NCBI GenBank assembly: GCA_963815185.1
Contig: CAWFGC010000017.1
Coordinates: 48,697 to 112,696, forward strand
Direction of reading: 5' to 3'
Length of the DNA stretch: 64,000 bases
Source: SHZL01 sp963815185
GTDB lineage: Bacteria; Pseudomonadota; Gammaproteobacteria; Xanthomonadales; SZUA-36
Part shown: in pieces, positions 47,683-56,487 of the stretch
Layout: every line of letters begins with the position of its first letter
Numbering within the stretch: the stretch's first letter is position 1
Notes under the pieces: generated by a model
Database searches by the model: none
The model's input: only the letters and a program-made list of their open reading frames with translations
What the model was told of the DNA's origin: nothing
Position numbers and translations under genes: made by a program

Positions 47683-48655
47683 ATGAAACGTAGTCTCTGC
47701 CTCGTACTGATCGCCTGTCTTGGCTTGTTTGGGGGAATTAACGCTCAGGCTCAGAATTCGCAGGGCGATCAACTGTTGCGCCTGGGTTATGACTCCGCAG
47801 TGACGCATGCCAAACGCGAATACTTCGTTTACTTGCCGGTTGGCTACGAAAGCGACCAGCAGAAAAGATGGCCGGTCATGTTCTTTCTGCATGGTCATGG
47901 AGAGCGCGGCAATGGTCTCGATGAACTCGATTTTGTACTCAAACACGGACCATTGATGGAGGCCTGGATTCAGCGCAGGCCCTTGCCGTTCATCATCATC
48001 AGCCCGCAACTGCCCCTGTTTGGAAGGGAAGAAGTCCTCAAGGAACGTGAGAATGAAAAGAAGCCCGAAAGATTGGAAAGCGGCGTGCCTGATCGGAATT
48101 ACGGATTTCCATCAGACCTGCCGATCCAGCGTACCAATGCCGAAGATTTCCCCCCCGGAATGTATCAGCAGTTCGAACCCTATCCGGATCTGGACACGCT
48201 TCCCGCAGGGCTGGGACCGAATCGATGAAGAACTGATCGCCATGCTGGATACGGTATTGAAGGATTTTCGCGCCGATTCCAACCGCGTGTACCTCACCGG
48301 ACTCAGCATGGGCGCATTTGGCTCCTTTCATATGGCTTCGAAGTACCCCGATCGATGGGCGGCCATGGCCACCGTGGTCGGCACGGGCAAGCTGGAAGAC
48401 GCCAGGAAGCTGGCCGATTCAGGCTTGCCTATATGGATGTTTGGCGGCGGCAAGGACACCCTGGTAAAGCCCCATTGGTTGTACCAAATGGCGCGTGCCC
48501 TGGAGGAAGCAGGATCTCCCGCCTTTCGTTTCACCATGCACGAAGACATGGATCATGATGCCTGGAAGCGTGTCTACGAAGGTGAAGATGTGTTCAACTG
48601 GTTTCTGCGATACACGCGAGACGCAAGGCCGTCAAAGCCAGAAAAATCGAAGTGA
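47683..48655 (+). CDS. Exported alpha/beta-hydrolase (esterase/depolymerase type), one frame break
   Basis: A secreted or periplasmic hydrolase of about 324 residues. Signal peptide MKRSLCLVLIACLGLFGGIN ends at AQAQ. Then come YFVYLPVGYESDQQKRWPV and FLHGHGERG (oxyanion region), the nucleophile elbow GLSMGAFG, and a late HEDMDHDAW with the likely catalytic His. The acid residue is probably in WMFGGGKDTL. The frame breaks near 48212, between LDTLPAG and WDRIDEELIAMLD. The pattern is that of feruloyl-esterase/PHB-depolymerase-like carboxylesterases. Placed after a TonB receptor, it may release the imported substrate from an ester. Confidence 0.85.
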
Positions 48656-48743
48656 ACATGCGGAGCGAGAATTTTCTTGCCAAGCCAACCTCAAAGCAGC
48701 AATTCCGGCCTTCACGTTGATTGGGGCTCTCTATAAAGGTAAC

Positions 48744-48998
48744 TCAGGTCTTTGCGCGGCTTTTGCCCCGGTGACGGCGGCGGTAGCGAATCAGAAAGAA
48801 CGGGAAGCCGAGGAAATAAACCCAAACCATCGGGTTCGACAGGGCTTTGCCCACTCCCGCCACGATATCATCCGGGCTGACATAGACCTTGCTTTCCATC
48901 GACCGCTCGGGATCGGAATGGACGATCAGATGGTCCTTTTTGTATTCGAATCTGCCGAATACGAAATCGATGTCCGCAAGTTTGCTCCTGACCTTCAT
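48744..48998 (-). CDS. Small single-span membrane protein
   Basis: An 84-residue protein that I do not recognise. Residues 1-50 are soluble and charged, followed by one hydrophobic segment (MVWVYFLGFPFFLIRY) and a strongly basic tail rich in Arg and Lys, giving an N-out/C-in prediction. GGGAG upstream of the ATG and a 25-base gap to the amidase gene suggest co-translation with it. A scaffold or anchor role is speculation. Confidence 0.55.
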   Translation of the reverse strand: MKVRSKLADIDFVFGRFEYKKDHLIVHSDPERSMESKVYVSPDDIVAGVGKALSNPMVWVYFLGFPFFLIRYRRRHRGKSRAKT

Positions 48999-49023
48999 CG
49001 CTGGCTCCCTTGATTCCTCTCCG

Positions 49024-50178
49024 TCAGTTTTTCCTCAGACGCCCGGTGCTTTGCGCGTAATCGATTCTCTGCTGCAGCAGTTTGGAAATGTCTTCCGGCT
49101 CGTACCCCGCGGGCGGGGTCAACTGGCCGCGTGCATACAGGTCATCGAATACTTCCTTGCAGATGCTGACCTTCTCGGCCAGCGTCCGTGGCGGTTTGCC
49201 GGCCGGAAAGCGGTTGGGCGGATAAATGGATTTTTCGTAAATCTGGCGGAATCCCTCGGTGCGCAGGTCCACCCAGCAATTGTGGTTGGCGCGGGTGCGA
49301 TGGAAGCGCAGGGCTTCGATGTCGATCGTCACCGACAGCACCTGCTCTGCCGGATAGGGCGCTTCGCGCAGGACCAGGCCGGTGTAGTCGATGGCGTAGG
49401 AGCGCCCGGGGCAGAACGCCTTGGGGTAATACTCGTAATTGACCGAACCCCAGTTTGAACCGAGCAGATAACACATGTTGTCGTGCGCACGCGCGCGGCG
49501 GGTGAACATCCAGAAATCCCATGGCGGGGAAACGCCCTCGAACTCCTGAATGGCGCCGGGGTGGCAGATCACTTCCACGCCGTTGAAGCCCAGCGCGCGT
49601 GAGACTTCCGGAGTGCAGCCATCGTGACAGGTCATGGTGCCCAGCTTGCCGATCTCGGTATCGACGACCGGAAACAGGTCCTTGATATCACCGCCCAGCT
49701 TTTCGCAGTATTCGTCAAAAATGTCATGCGGGCTGGTGCCCAGGCCAATCGAAGCCGGGATATGCCACTTGTGGTACCTCAGCACCACATCCCCGGAAGG
49801 CCCGACGATGAAGTTGGTATTGAACCAGCGATCGGGAAATTCCGGCACGTTTTCCATCACGCCGCCGCCACAGATGTAAAGGCCGTATTGCTGTGCGATT
49901 TCCCCCAGCTCGTCCACTTCCGGGCCGGGAATCGTGACCGCCTTCTTCATCGCATCCGCGATGCCGGTTTCACCCTTGCCCGGGGTGCCCACACCCTGCA
50001 GAAAATATTCCGGCAGGACCACCAGCCTGACCGGGACTTCCCACTGATAGCCCACACCGAAATGAATGAGGTTTTTCACCCGCTGCAGGTTTTGCTGAAT
50101 GCCTTCGCGGTCACTGACCACGGTTACTTCCGGCTGAACGATCAGCGCGGTGTAGGGTTCTATGCGGTCTCTTGCCAT
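49024..50178 (-). CDS. Nitrilase-superfamily amidohydrolase
   Basis: Carbon-nitrogen hydrolase of 384 residues. The catalytic Glu-Lys-Cys triad is visible: Glu in VVLPEYFLQG, Lys in LRYHKWHIPA, and Cys in GTMTCHDGCTPE. The family converts amides or nitriles to acids plus ammonia. The length and the YAIDYTGLVLREAPYPAEQV segment resemble aliphatic amidase/formamidase branches more than plant nitrilases. A C-terminal extension of about 70 residues follows the core. It is 30 bases downstream of the FAD oxidoreductase gene on the same strand, which suggests amide hydrolysis in the same pathway. Confidence 0.88.
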   Translation of the reverse strand: MARDRIEPYTALIVQPEVTVVSDREGIQQNLQRVKNLIHFGVGYQWEVPVRLVVLPEYFLQGVGTPGKGETGIADAMKKAVTIPGPEVDELGEIAQQYGLYICGGGVMENVPEFPDRWFNTNFIVGPSGDVVLRYHKWHIPASIGLGTSPHDIFDEYCEKLGGDIKDLFPVVDTEIGKLGTMTCHDGCTPEVSRALGFNGVEVICHPGAIQEFEGVSPPWDFWMFTRRARAHDNMCYLLGSNWGSVNYEYYPKAFCPGRSYAIDYTGLVLREAPYPAEQVLSVTIDIEALRFHRTRANHNCWVDLRTEGFRQIYEKSIYPPNRFPAGKPPRTLAEKVSICKEVFDDLYARGQLTPPAGYEPEDISKLLQQRIDYAQSTGRLRKN

Positions 50179-50208
50179 GTCGATTACCTCTTCAAATTGG
50201 GTTCAAGT

Positions 50209-51793
50209 TCAAAAATCGAAATCGTCGTCCGCATCCCTGATGCCCAGATCGAGCAATATCTCATCCGCTGCAATCGTCCCCATCCCGCAGATGCCGCCAC
50301 CGGGGTGGCAGGAAGGCCCTGTCATGTACAGATTTTTCAAGGGTCCACGGTAATCCGAATAATTCGGAAACGGGCGGAAAGCGCCCATTTGCGCCAGCGT
50401 TCGTTCGCCACCGGTGGTCACGCCGCGATGGAAACACCAGTTGGCCCGCTCCAGGCTGGGGCCGGTTTCGACGTACTCGGCCATGATGTTGTCGGGGTCC
50501 ATATTGGTGGTGTAATTCTGCAATTGCCTGAGCAGCACGTTGCGGCAATAACCGGGGCCAATCGCTTCCCAGTCCTCGCCGCTGGCGAGGTCGACCGGGA
50601 CAAAAGTATCCATGATCAGGGTATGTTTGCCGTCCGGCGCCCGGGTCGGGTCCAGCGTTGTCCAGGCCGCGGTCCACAGGAACGGATCGCTCGGCGCCTT
50701 GCCGGCCGCGATCTCGAGATATTGGCGGTCGATATCCGCCATGGTACCGAATATTCTCTGAAACGCCGTTTTGTTCATGTCCGCACCGGCCTTGAAAGAA
50801 GGCGCTTCATGCAAGGCATAGTGCACGCGGGCAATCGTAATGTCGCCAAATGTGAATCGGCGGACCATGTCCTTGAAGCCGGGCGGCAACTCCTCATCGG
50901 CAAAACCCTTGAGGAAAGTCTGGTAGGGGTCAAGGCCGCTGACCACGGCCTTGCCGGCCAGAATCTCTTCACCGTTTTCCAGTCGCAGGCCCCGGCAGAC
51001 ACCACCATCGGCGATGAACTCGGGTGACGGTCGCTCCGGTCCGCACCGCGCCACCCTTGGCCTCTATATACGATTTCAGGGACTCCGACAGCATGCCGCT
51101 GCCACCTTCGGGAATCGACTGCCCGAAATAGTGGATGCTGGGAATCATCACATAGAACCCGGCGGCCGTGCCCAACTGATCGGGCAGGGTTTGCGGCGCC
51201 ATGGCCCAGCCGAGAATAAAGGCCCGGACATGGTCGTTTTCGAAATTTTCCAGCGTGAACTGGCGGGAACTGAGCTGGTAATCGCGCAAACGCTTGAGCC
51301 CTTCCGGATTTCCTTCCAGGGCTCGATACATGGTGCTCGGCGGCGCCGGCGGCGCGAACATGCTTTTCACGACACCGTCCTTGATCTCGCCAAACTCCTC
51401 GTAAATTTCCCGGTAGCGGCGCGCGTCCGCAACGGAATATTCCGCGATCGTGTCGCAGGTTTTGTCCACGTCCTTGTAAACGATAATGCCCTGCCCTTCA
51501 TACTTGTTCGGATGGCCCGTGATATGGTCTTCCGAGAAGATGTACTTCAGACCATGCTTTTCCAGTTCCGGGCGCAGGCGTTGAAAAGCGGGATTGAGAT
51601 GAATCCAGACGTGTGAAGAGCCAAAAGGATCATGCTTGAAGCCGGGCAAGGTCAGTTCGCGCGTGAGCACGCCGCCGCCAACCCAATCGTTGCGTTCGAG
51701 CACCAGGACGCTCAGCCCATTGCCCACCAGCATCGCGGCGCAAATCAGGCCGTTGTGCCCACCACCCGCAATAACAACGTCAAAATCCGCCAT
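50209..51793 (-). CDS. FAD-dependent oxidoreductase, PYROXD2-like (third copy, one frame break)
   Basis: About 528 residues after repair near 51030. The N-terminus has VIAGGGHNGLICAAMLVGNG and ERNDWVGGGVLTREL. The C-terminus has LYMTGPSCHPGGGICGMGTI, the family's flavin-binding end. It is related to the two copies in region 1 but carries a longer aromatic-rich middle part. The ATG at 51793 follows a TTG and gives the expected start. It forms a likely operon with the ManD-type gene upstream (51 bases) and the amidase downstream. Confidence 0.85.
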
Positions 51794-51844
51794 CAATAAA
51801 TACTTCCTGAGTTATTGCGGAGCCTCTGGATGGGGCTCCCCCAG

Positions 51845-53053
51845 TTACCAGTTCCACATGGTGCCGTCCTGCAGGCGATTGACCGGCAGGTAGGCGCGTT
51901 GGTAAGGGTGTTTTGCCGCAAGCTTCTCATCGATATCCACGCCGTGACCGGGCGTCTCACCGGCCAGCAGATAGCCGTCCTTGAACCGGTAGTCATGGGG
52001 AAACACTTCGTCGGTCAGGTCGGTATGCCGCATATACTCCTGGATGCCGAAGTTCGGCACCCAGGTATCGAAATGCAGTGCCGCACCCAGGCATACCGGT
52101 GACAGGTCGGTGGCGCCATGACAGCCCGTGCGAATATGGTACAGGGCGGCGAAGTCGGCAATCCGCCGCAAGTGGGTGATGCCGCCGGCATGCACGACGG
52201 TGGTGCGAATGTAATCGATCAATTGTTCCTCAATCAGGGTTTTGCAATCCCAGATCGTATTGAATACTTCACCGACCGCCAGTGGCGTCACCGTGTGCTG
52301 ACGGATCAGACGGAAGCCCTGCTGGTTCTCGGCCGTTACCGCGTCTTCCAGCCAGAACAGGCGGTAGGGTTCCAGCGATTTACCCACACGCGCCGCCTCG
52401 ATGGGCGTCAATCGATGATGCACATCGTGTAACAGATGCAGCTCATAGCCGAATCTGTCGCGCAGTTGTGCAAACAGTTTCGGTACATGATCCATGTAGC
52501 GCTCACTGGACCAGATATTTTCCGTCGGCATATCCGCATCCGCAGGCTCATAAAACATCTTGTCGCTTGAAACCCCGTAGGTGCTGGCCAGGCCAGGGAT
52601 ACCGCATTGCGCCCGAACCGCCAGGTAACCGAGCTCCTGGTAGCGCGCCACTTCATCGCAGGCTTCCTCGATATCCCGACCATTGGCATGCCCATACACC
52701 ATCACACCCTGTCGCGAACGGCCGCCCAGCAACTGGTACAATGGCAATCCGGCTATCTTGGCCTTGATGTCCCACAGCGCGGTATCGACGGCGCCGATGG
52801 CCGCCATCGTCACCGGGCCGCGCCGCCAGTAGGCGCCGCGGTACAGATACTGCCAGATGTCTTCGCTCTGCTGCGGGTCGCGCCCGATCAGGCAGGGCCC
52901 AACGTGGTCCTGCAGATAGCTGGCCACGGCCAACTCACGCCCGTTGACGGTGGCATCTCCAATGCCGTGAACACCTTCGTCGGTGATAACTTTTACCGTG
53001 ACAAAATTTCGGCCCGGGCAAGTGACAATGACGCTAACTTGGGTAATCTTCAT
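51845..53053 (-). CDS. manD: D-mannonate dehydratase-family (ManD/RspA) enolase-superfamily enzyme
   Basis: Mg-dependent dehydratase of 402 residues. ManD hallmarks are present in order: VYGHANGRD, YLAVRAQCGIPG, HDVHHRLTP (metal ligand Asp and catalytic His), FWLEDAVTAENQ (Glu ligand), AVGEVFNTIWDC (Glu ligand), and GCHGATDLSPVCLGAALHFD. The known reaction is dehydration of D-mannonate or D-gluconate to the 2-keto-3-deoxy acid; many members have very low activity and unknown roles. There is no other hexuronate gene here, so the true substrate may differ. The ATG at 53053 is used rather than the preceding TTG. Its promoter region carries the second copy of the 14-bp palindrome. Confidence 0.88.
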   Translation of the reverse strand: MKITQVSVIVTCPGRNFVTVKVITDEGVHGIGDATVNGRELAVASYLQDHVGPCLIGRDPQQSEDIWQYLYRGAYWRRGPVTMAAIGAVDTALWDIKAKIAGLPLYQLLGGRSRQGVMVYGHANGRDIEEACDEVARYQELGYLAVRAQCGIPGLASTYGVSSDKMFYEPADADMPTENIWSSERYMDHVPKLFAQLRDRFGYELHLLHDVHHRLTPIEAARVGKSLEPYRLFWLEDAVTAENQQGFRLIRQHTVTPLAVGEVFNTIWDCKTLIEEQLIDYIRTTVVHAGGITHLRRIADFAALYHIRTGCHGATDLSPVCLGAALHFDTWVPNFGIQEYMRHTDLTDEVFPHDYRFKDGYLLAGETPGHGVDIDEKLAAKHPYQRAYLPVNRLQDGTMWNW

Positions 53054-53128
53054 CAAATTGTGCCTGAATGTTCGTCAAATCTACGGTACAAAAATCATGC
53101 GGCAAAGGGCGTTCGCTCAACGCAAGCA

Positions 53129-53142
53129 GTTTATATATAAAC
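53129..53142. promoter_or_regulatory. Palindromic operator GTTTATATATAAAC (site 2)
   Basis: Identical to 45003-45016. It lies between the divergent ManD-type and aminotransferase genes, 75 bases upstream of the former. On the plus strand it overlaps the -35 position of a promoter whose -10 box is TATAAT at 53160-53165. Confidence 0.6.
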
Positions 53143-53159
53143 AATCTAGAAATCTACTG

Positions 53160-53165
53160 TATAAT
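53160..53165 (+). promoter_or_regulatory. -10 box of the aminotransferase operon promoter
   Basis: A perfect TATAAT, with only a weak -35 (ATAAAC) lying inside the palindrome 17 bases upstream. The leader to the ATG at 53306 would be about 135 bases. A weak -35 with an operator over it could mean either repression or activator dependence. Confidence 0.45.
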
Positions 53166-53305
53166 GGTGCTCGTGGAGCATTGTGCATCTTTCACTCTGG
53201 TCCAGTTGACAGCGTGCTCCGAACCAACACTTTGCTTTATACTTGAACAAATAACCTCGGGATAATATCCAACGCCACGTTTAGTCCGCCGCATGGAACA
53301 TTGAG

Positions 53306-54433
53306 ATGCCTGAACCCAAATTGAGCCATGCCACGACGCCGGCTGCAAGTACTGAGGCTCCGCAACCCCTGGCGCGGATGCAGACGTTTGCTCCCTACCA
53401 GCAAGGCAAAAGCGAAATACCCGGACGCCAAAAGATTATCAAGCTGTCCAGCAATGAAAATTGCTTTGGCCCCGGTGAGGCGGCGGTCGTCGCCTACCGG
53501 GGCGCGGTGAATCACCTGCATCGCTACCCCGATGGGTCGCAGTCAGCTTTGCGGCATGCCATTGCAAAAGTATATGGCATCGAGCCTGACCGGATCGTCT
53601 GTGGCAACGGTTCCGAAGAAATTATCGGCCTGCTGATTCGCTGCTACGTGGGCGAAAATGACGAACTGCTGATGCCGGAAAACCATTTCATGATGTGTTC
53701 TATTTACGGCAAGGGGCAAGGCGCCAGGATTGTGCTGGCCCCGGAAAAGGATTTTACCGTCAACGTCGATACCTTGCTGGAGCGCATCAGCGCTCGGACA
53801 CGGCTCATCGCGGTGGCTAACCCGAACAATCCGACAGGCACCTACCTGCCCCGCTCGGAGGTCCGGCGGCTGATCGACAATGTGCCGGGCAACGTGCTGA
53901 TCCTGCTTGACGGGGCCTACGCCGAGTATGCCGACCGGGAAGATTTTGATGACGGAATCGCCTGGGCGCAATCATCAAACAACGTGGTGGTTACGCATAC
54001 GTTTTCAAAAATCCATGGTCTCGCGGGTTTGCGCATCGGCTGGGGTTACGGTCCGGCAGCCGTGATCGAAATCCTCAATCGTCTGCGTACGCCATTCAAT
54101 ACCAATGGCCCGGCGCTGGCGGCTGCGACGGCAGCGATGGGCGACCAGGCGCACGTACTGCGCACAAGAGAACACACGGCGCGATGGCAGGCACTTTTCA
54201 AAGAAGCATTTACGAAATTGGGCCTTCATGTAGTGTCCAGCGTGACCAATTTCTACCTGCTGGATTTCAGCGCCGTACCCGGAAAGTCCGCTGCCGCAGC
54301 CGGGGCATTCCTCGAAGAACACGGCATCATTGCACGCCCGGGGAACAGCGATCGTTTCCTTCGCATAACGGTTGGAAACGATGCTGAGAATCGGGCTGTG
54401 CTTGAAACCCTGACCCGATATCTGACTTCCTGA
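53306..54433 (+). CDS. HisC-like class-I/II PLP aminotransferase
   Basis: A 375-residue histidinol-phosphate-aminotransferase-like enzyme. It has KLSSNENCFGPGEAA (substrate loop), YPDGSQSALRHAIA, ANPNNPTGTYL, LLDGAYAEYADR (the Asp that pairs with the PLP ring nitrogen), and the PLP lysine in THTFSKIHGLAGLRIGWGYG. No other his gene is near, and the next genes are aldehyde dehydrogenase, MarR and CoA ligase. A catabolic transaminase acting on an aromatic or imidazole-type amino compound is therefore more likely than histidine synthesis. It is 26 bases from the aldehyde dehydrogenase. Confidence 0.85.
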   Translation: MPEPKLSHATTPAASTEAPQPLARMQTFAPYQQGKSEIPGRQKIIKLSSNENCFGPGEAAVVAYRGAVNHLHRYPDGSQSALRHAIAKVYGIEPDRIVCGNGSEEIIGLLIRCYVGENDELLMPENHFMMCSIYGKGQGARIVLAPEKDFTVNVDTLLERISARTRLIAVANPNNPTGTYLPRSEVRRLIDNVPGNVLILLDGAYAEYADREDFDDGIAWAQSSNNVVVTHTFSKIHGLAGLRIGWGYGPAAVIEILNRLRTPFNTNGPALAAATAAMGDQAHVLRTREHTARWQALFKEAFTKLGLHVVSSVTNFYLLDFSAVPGKSAAAAGAFLEEHGIIARPGNSDRFLRITVGNDAENRAVLETLTRYLTS

Positions 54434-54459
54434 AGGCAAGTGGGCGGAAGCCGTTAATT

Positions 54460-55947
54460 ATGAGCTATTCGATCAGTGAGACCGTGCAGCAATTCCTGTC
54501 TTCGCCGCGGGGACTTTATATTGACGGCCAAGCGCTAAACGGTTCATCGGACAATCCACTGGAGGTATTCAACCCCTCCACGGGCTTGCAGCTGTGTGCC
54601 TTCCTGCCGGGTAACGCAGCCGATGTCGACCATGCGGCGGCAGTTGGCTTGCAGGCCTTTGAAGACGGGCGCTGGCGCCTGAAACCACCGGCTGAAAAAA
54701 GCCGAATTCTGCTGCGCGTTGCCGAACTCATAGACGCCCACACCGAGGAACTCGCCGAACTGGAGATGCTCGATGCCGGCAAGCTCCACCGCTCAGCCCG
54801 GGAGGCCGAAGTTCCCTTCGCCGCGGAGTGCTATCGCTACCACGCCGGCTGGTGCACGAAACTGGAAGGCAGCAGCAAGCAAATGTCATCCGCCCCGCAC
54901 GGCGCATTCCATGTCTATACCGTGCACGAACCCATCGGGCAAGTCGGATTGATCGTGCCCTCCAACGGGCCGCTGGTGCAATCCAGTTGGAAACTGGCGC
55001 CGGCGCTTGCAGCGGGCTGTTGTTGCCTGATCAAGCCGGATCAGAAAACGCCGCTGTCCACGCTGCGCCTGATGGAACTGCTGTGCGAAGCCGGAATTCC
55101 TCCGGGCGTAGTCAATTTGGTCACCGGCCGGGGTACGGAAGTCGGTGCAGCGATCGTGCAACACCCGGCCATCGCCAAAGTTTCCTTTACCGGTTCCACC
55201 CAGGTGGGTAAGGAGATCGGCAAAGTCGCGCTGGCCGATCTCAAGAAAGTCACGCTGGAATTGGGTGGAAAATCGCCGGTAATCGTGCTGCGCGACGCCA
55301 ATCTGGCTGAGGCGATCCCGGGCGCTGCCAATGCCATTTTTTCCAATGCCGGACAGGTGTGTGTCGCCGGCTCACGCCTGTATATCGAAGCGCCGGTCTA
55401 CGAAGAAGTGATTGCAGGCGTCATTGCCCATGCCGCTGCGCTTAAGGTGGGTCCGGCACACGATCCGGACTCGCAAATGGGGCCGCTGATTTCTGCAGCG
55501 CACCTGCAAAGTGTGATGAGCGCTGTTGAATCAGGTGTCAAGCAGGGCGCCACGGTGGCCACCGGTGGCCAAAGAATCAAACGGGGCGGCGGCTATTTCA
55601 TGACGCCGACGGTATTATTGGATGTCGATCAAACCATGGACGTGGTGCGGGACGAGATTTTTGGTCCGGTGCTGGTCGCCACCCGGGCCGGCAGCATGAG
55701 CGAATGCCTGCATTTGGGAAATGACAGCAGCTTCGGTCTCGCCGCCAGCATCTGGACGGAAAACCTGGGCCATGCACACCGACTCGCAGCAGAGCTTCGG
55801 GCCGGCCTGGTGTGGATCAACTGCCACGGCATACCCGATATGGCGGTGCCGTTTGGCGGCTACAAACAATCAGGCTGGGGAAGGGAAAATGGCCTCGAAG
55901 GGCTGTTGGCATACACGGAACTGAAATCCGTCGTGTGCAAATTGTGA
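54460..55947 (+). CDS. Aldehyde dehydrogenase (second)
   Basis: NAD(P)-dependent aldehyde dehydrogenase of 495 residues. The cofactor motif is FTGSTQVGKEIG, the general base Glu is in LELGGKSPVIV, and the catalytic Cys is in NAGQVCVAGSRLY. The pattern is close to betaine/phenylacetaldehyde-type enzymes. It follows the transaminase and precedes the MarR gene and the CoA ligase, a layout of amine to aldehyde to acid to acyl-CoA. The substrate is not known. Confidence 0.93.
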   Translation: MSYSISETVQQFLSSPRGLYIDGQALNGSSDNPLEVFNPSTGLQLCAFLPGNAADVDHAAAVGLQAFEDGRWRLKPPAEKSRILLRVAELIDAHTEELAELEMLDAGKLHRSAREAEVPFAAECYRYHAGWCTKLEGSSKQMSSAPHGAFHVYTVHEPIGQVGLIVPSNGPLVQSSWKLAPALAAGCCCLIKPDQKTPLSTLRLMELLCEAGIPPGVVNLVTGRGTEVGAAIVQHPAIAKVSFTGSTQVGKEIGKVALADLKKVTLELGGKSPVIVLRDANLAEAIPGAANAIFSNAGQVCVAGSRLYIEAPVYEEVIAGVIAHAAALKVGPAHDPDSQMGPLISAAHLQSVMSAVESGVKQGATVATGGQRIKRGGGYFMTPTVLLDVDQTMDVVRDEIFGPVLVATRAGSMSECLHLGNDSSFGLAASIWTENLGHAHRLAAELRAGLVWINCHGIPDMAVPFGGYKQSGWGRENGLEGLLAYTELKSVVCKL

Positions 55948-55975
55948 TCCATCATTCAAGAGATAATACTTAATT

Positions 55976-56467
55976 ATGGCGCCTGCAACCCTGTTCGATA
56001 CCGTGCTGGATTCCCTGCCGGAAGATGCGCATCAGCTCAAAGCCTGGCTGGCGCTGTTACGCTGCTTCAGCAGCATTGAACGTGTGCTGATGCAGTACAT
56101 TGCCCAGGAGTACAACTCCTCCCTGCCGCGCTACGATGTTCTGACTGCCCTGGCGCTGAACAAGGGCGGGCTGACGATGGGGGACCTGGCCTCCATGCTC
56201 AAGGTTTCCAAGGGCAATATCACCGGAGTCGTCAGCCGCCTCAAGCACGACGGGCTGGTGAAGAAGGTGACCCTGAAGCACGATCGCCGGGTTCAGTCCG
56301 TCACCATATCACCCCAGGGCCAGAAGCTTTGGGCATCCATGCATGCCGATTACGACCGGATCATATCGACCCTTCTTGCGGGACTGCCGGAAGCACAGGT
56401 CAAAGCCCTGACCCGGACTTTGGACGAAACGCTGGCCGCGGTCGAGAAGGCCATACCCCAGCTCTGA
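55976..56467 (+). CDS. MarR-family transcriptional regulator
   Basis: A 163-residue winged-helix repressor. The DNA-binding domain is at about 45-115 (YDVLTALALNKGGLTMGDLA, MLKVSKGNITGVVSRLKHDG, then the wing DRRVQSVTISPQG), with dimer helices at both ends. It is embedded in the transaminase/dehydrogenase/CoA-ligase operon. Its best candidate operator is the palindrome GTTTATATATAAAC found twice in nearby divergent promoters; no copy lies directly upstream of this gene, so autoregulation would act through 53129-53142. Confidence 0.9.
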   Translation: MAPATLFDTVLDSLPEDAHQLKAWLALLRCFSSIERVLMQYIAQEYNSSLPRYDVLTALALNKGGLTMGDLASMLKVSKGNITGVVSRLKHDGLVKKVTLKHDRRVQSVTISPQGQKLWASMHADYDRIISTLLAGLPEAQVKALTRTLDETLAAVEKAIPQL

Positions 56468-56487
56468 AAATGCCAGGCCAGGAAGCA

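Noticed and set aside
53306..54433. Histidine biosynthesis (hisC) assignment
   Set aside because: No other his genes nearby and the operon is catabolic in character; only the fold is claimed.
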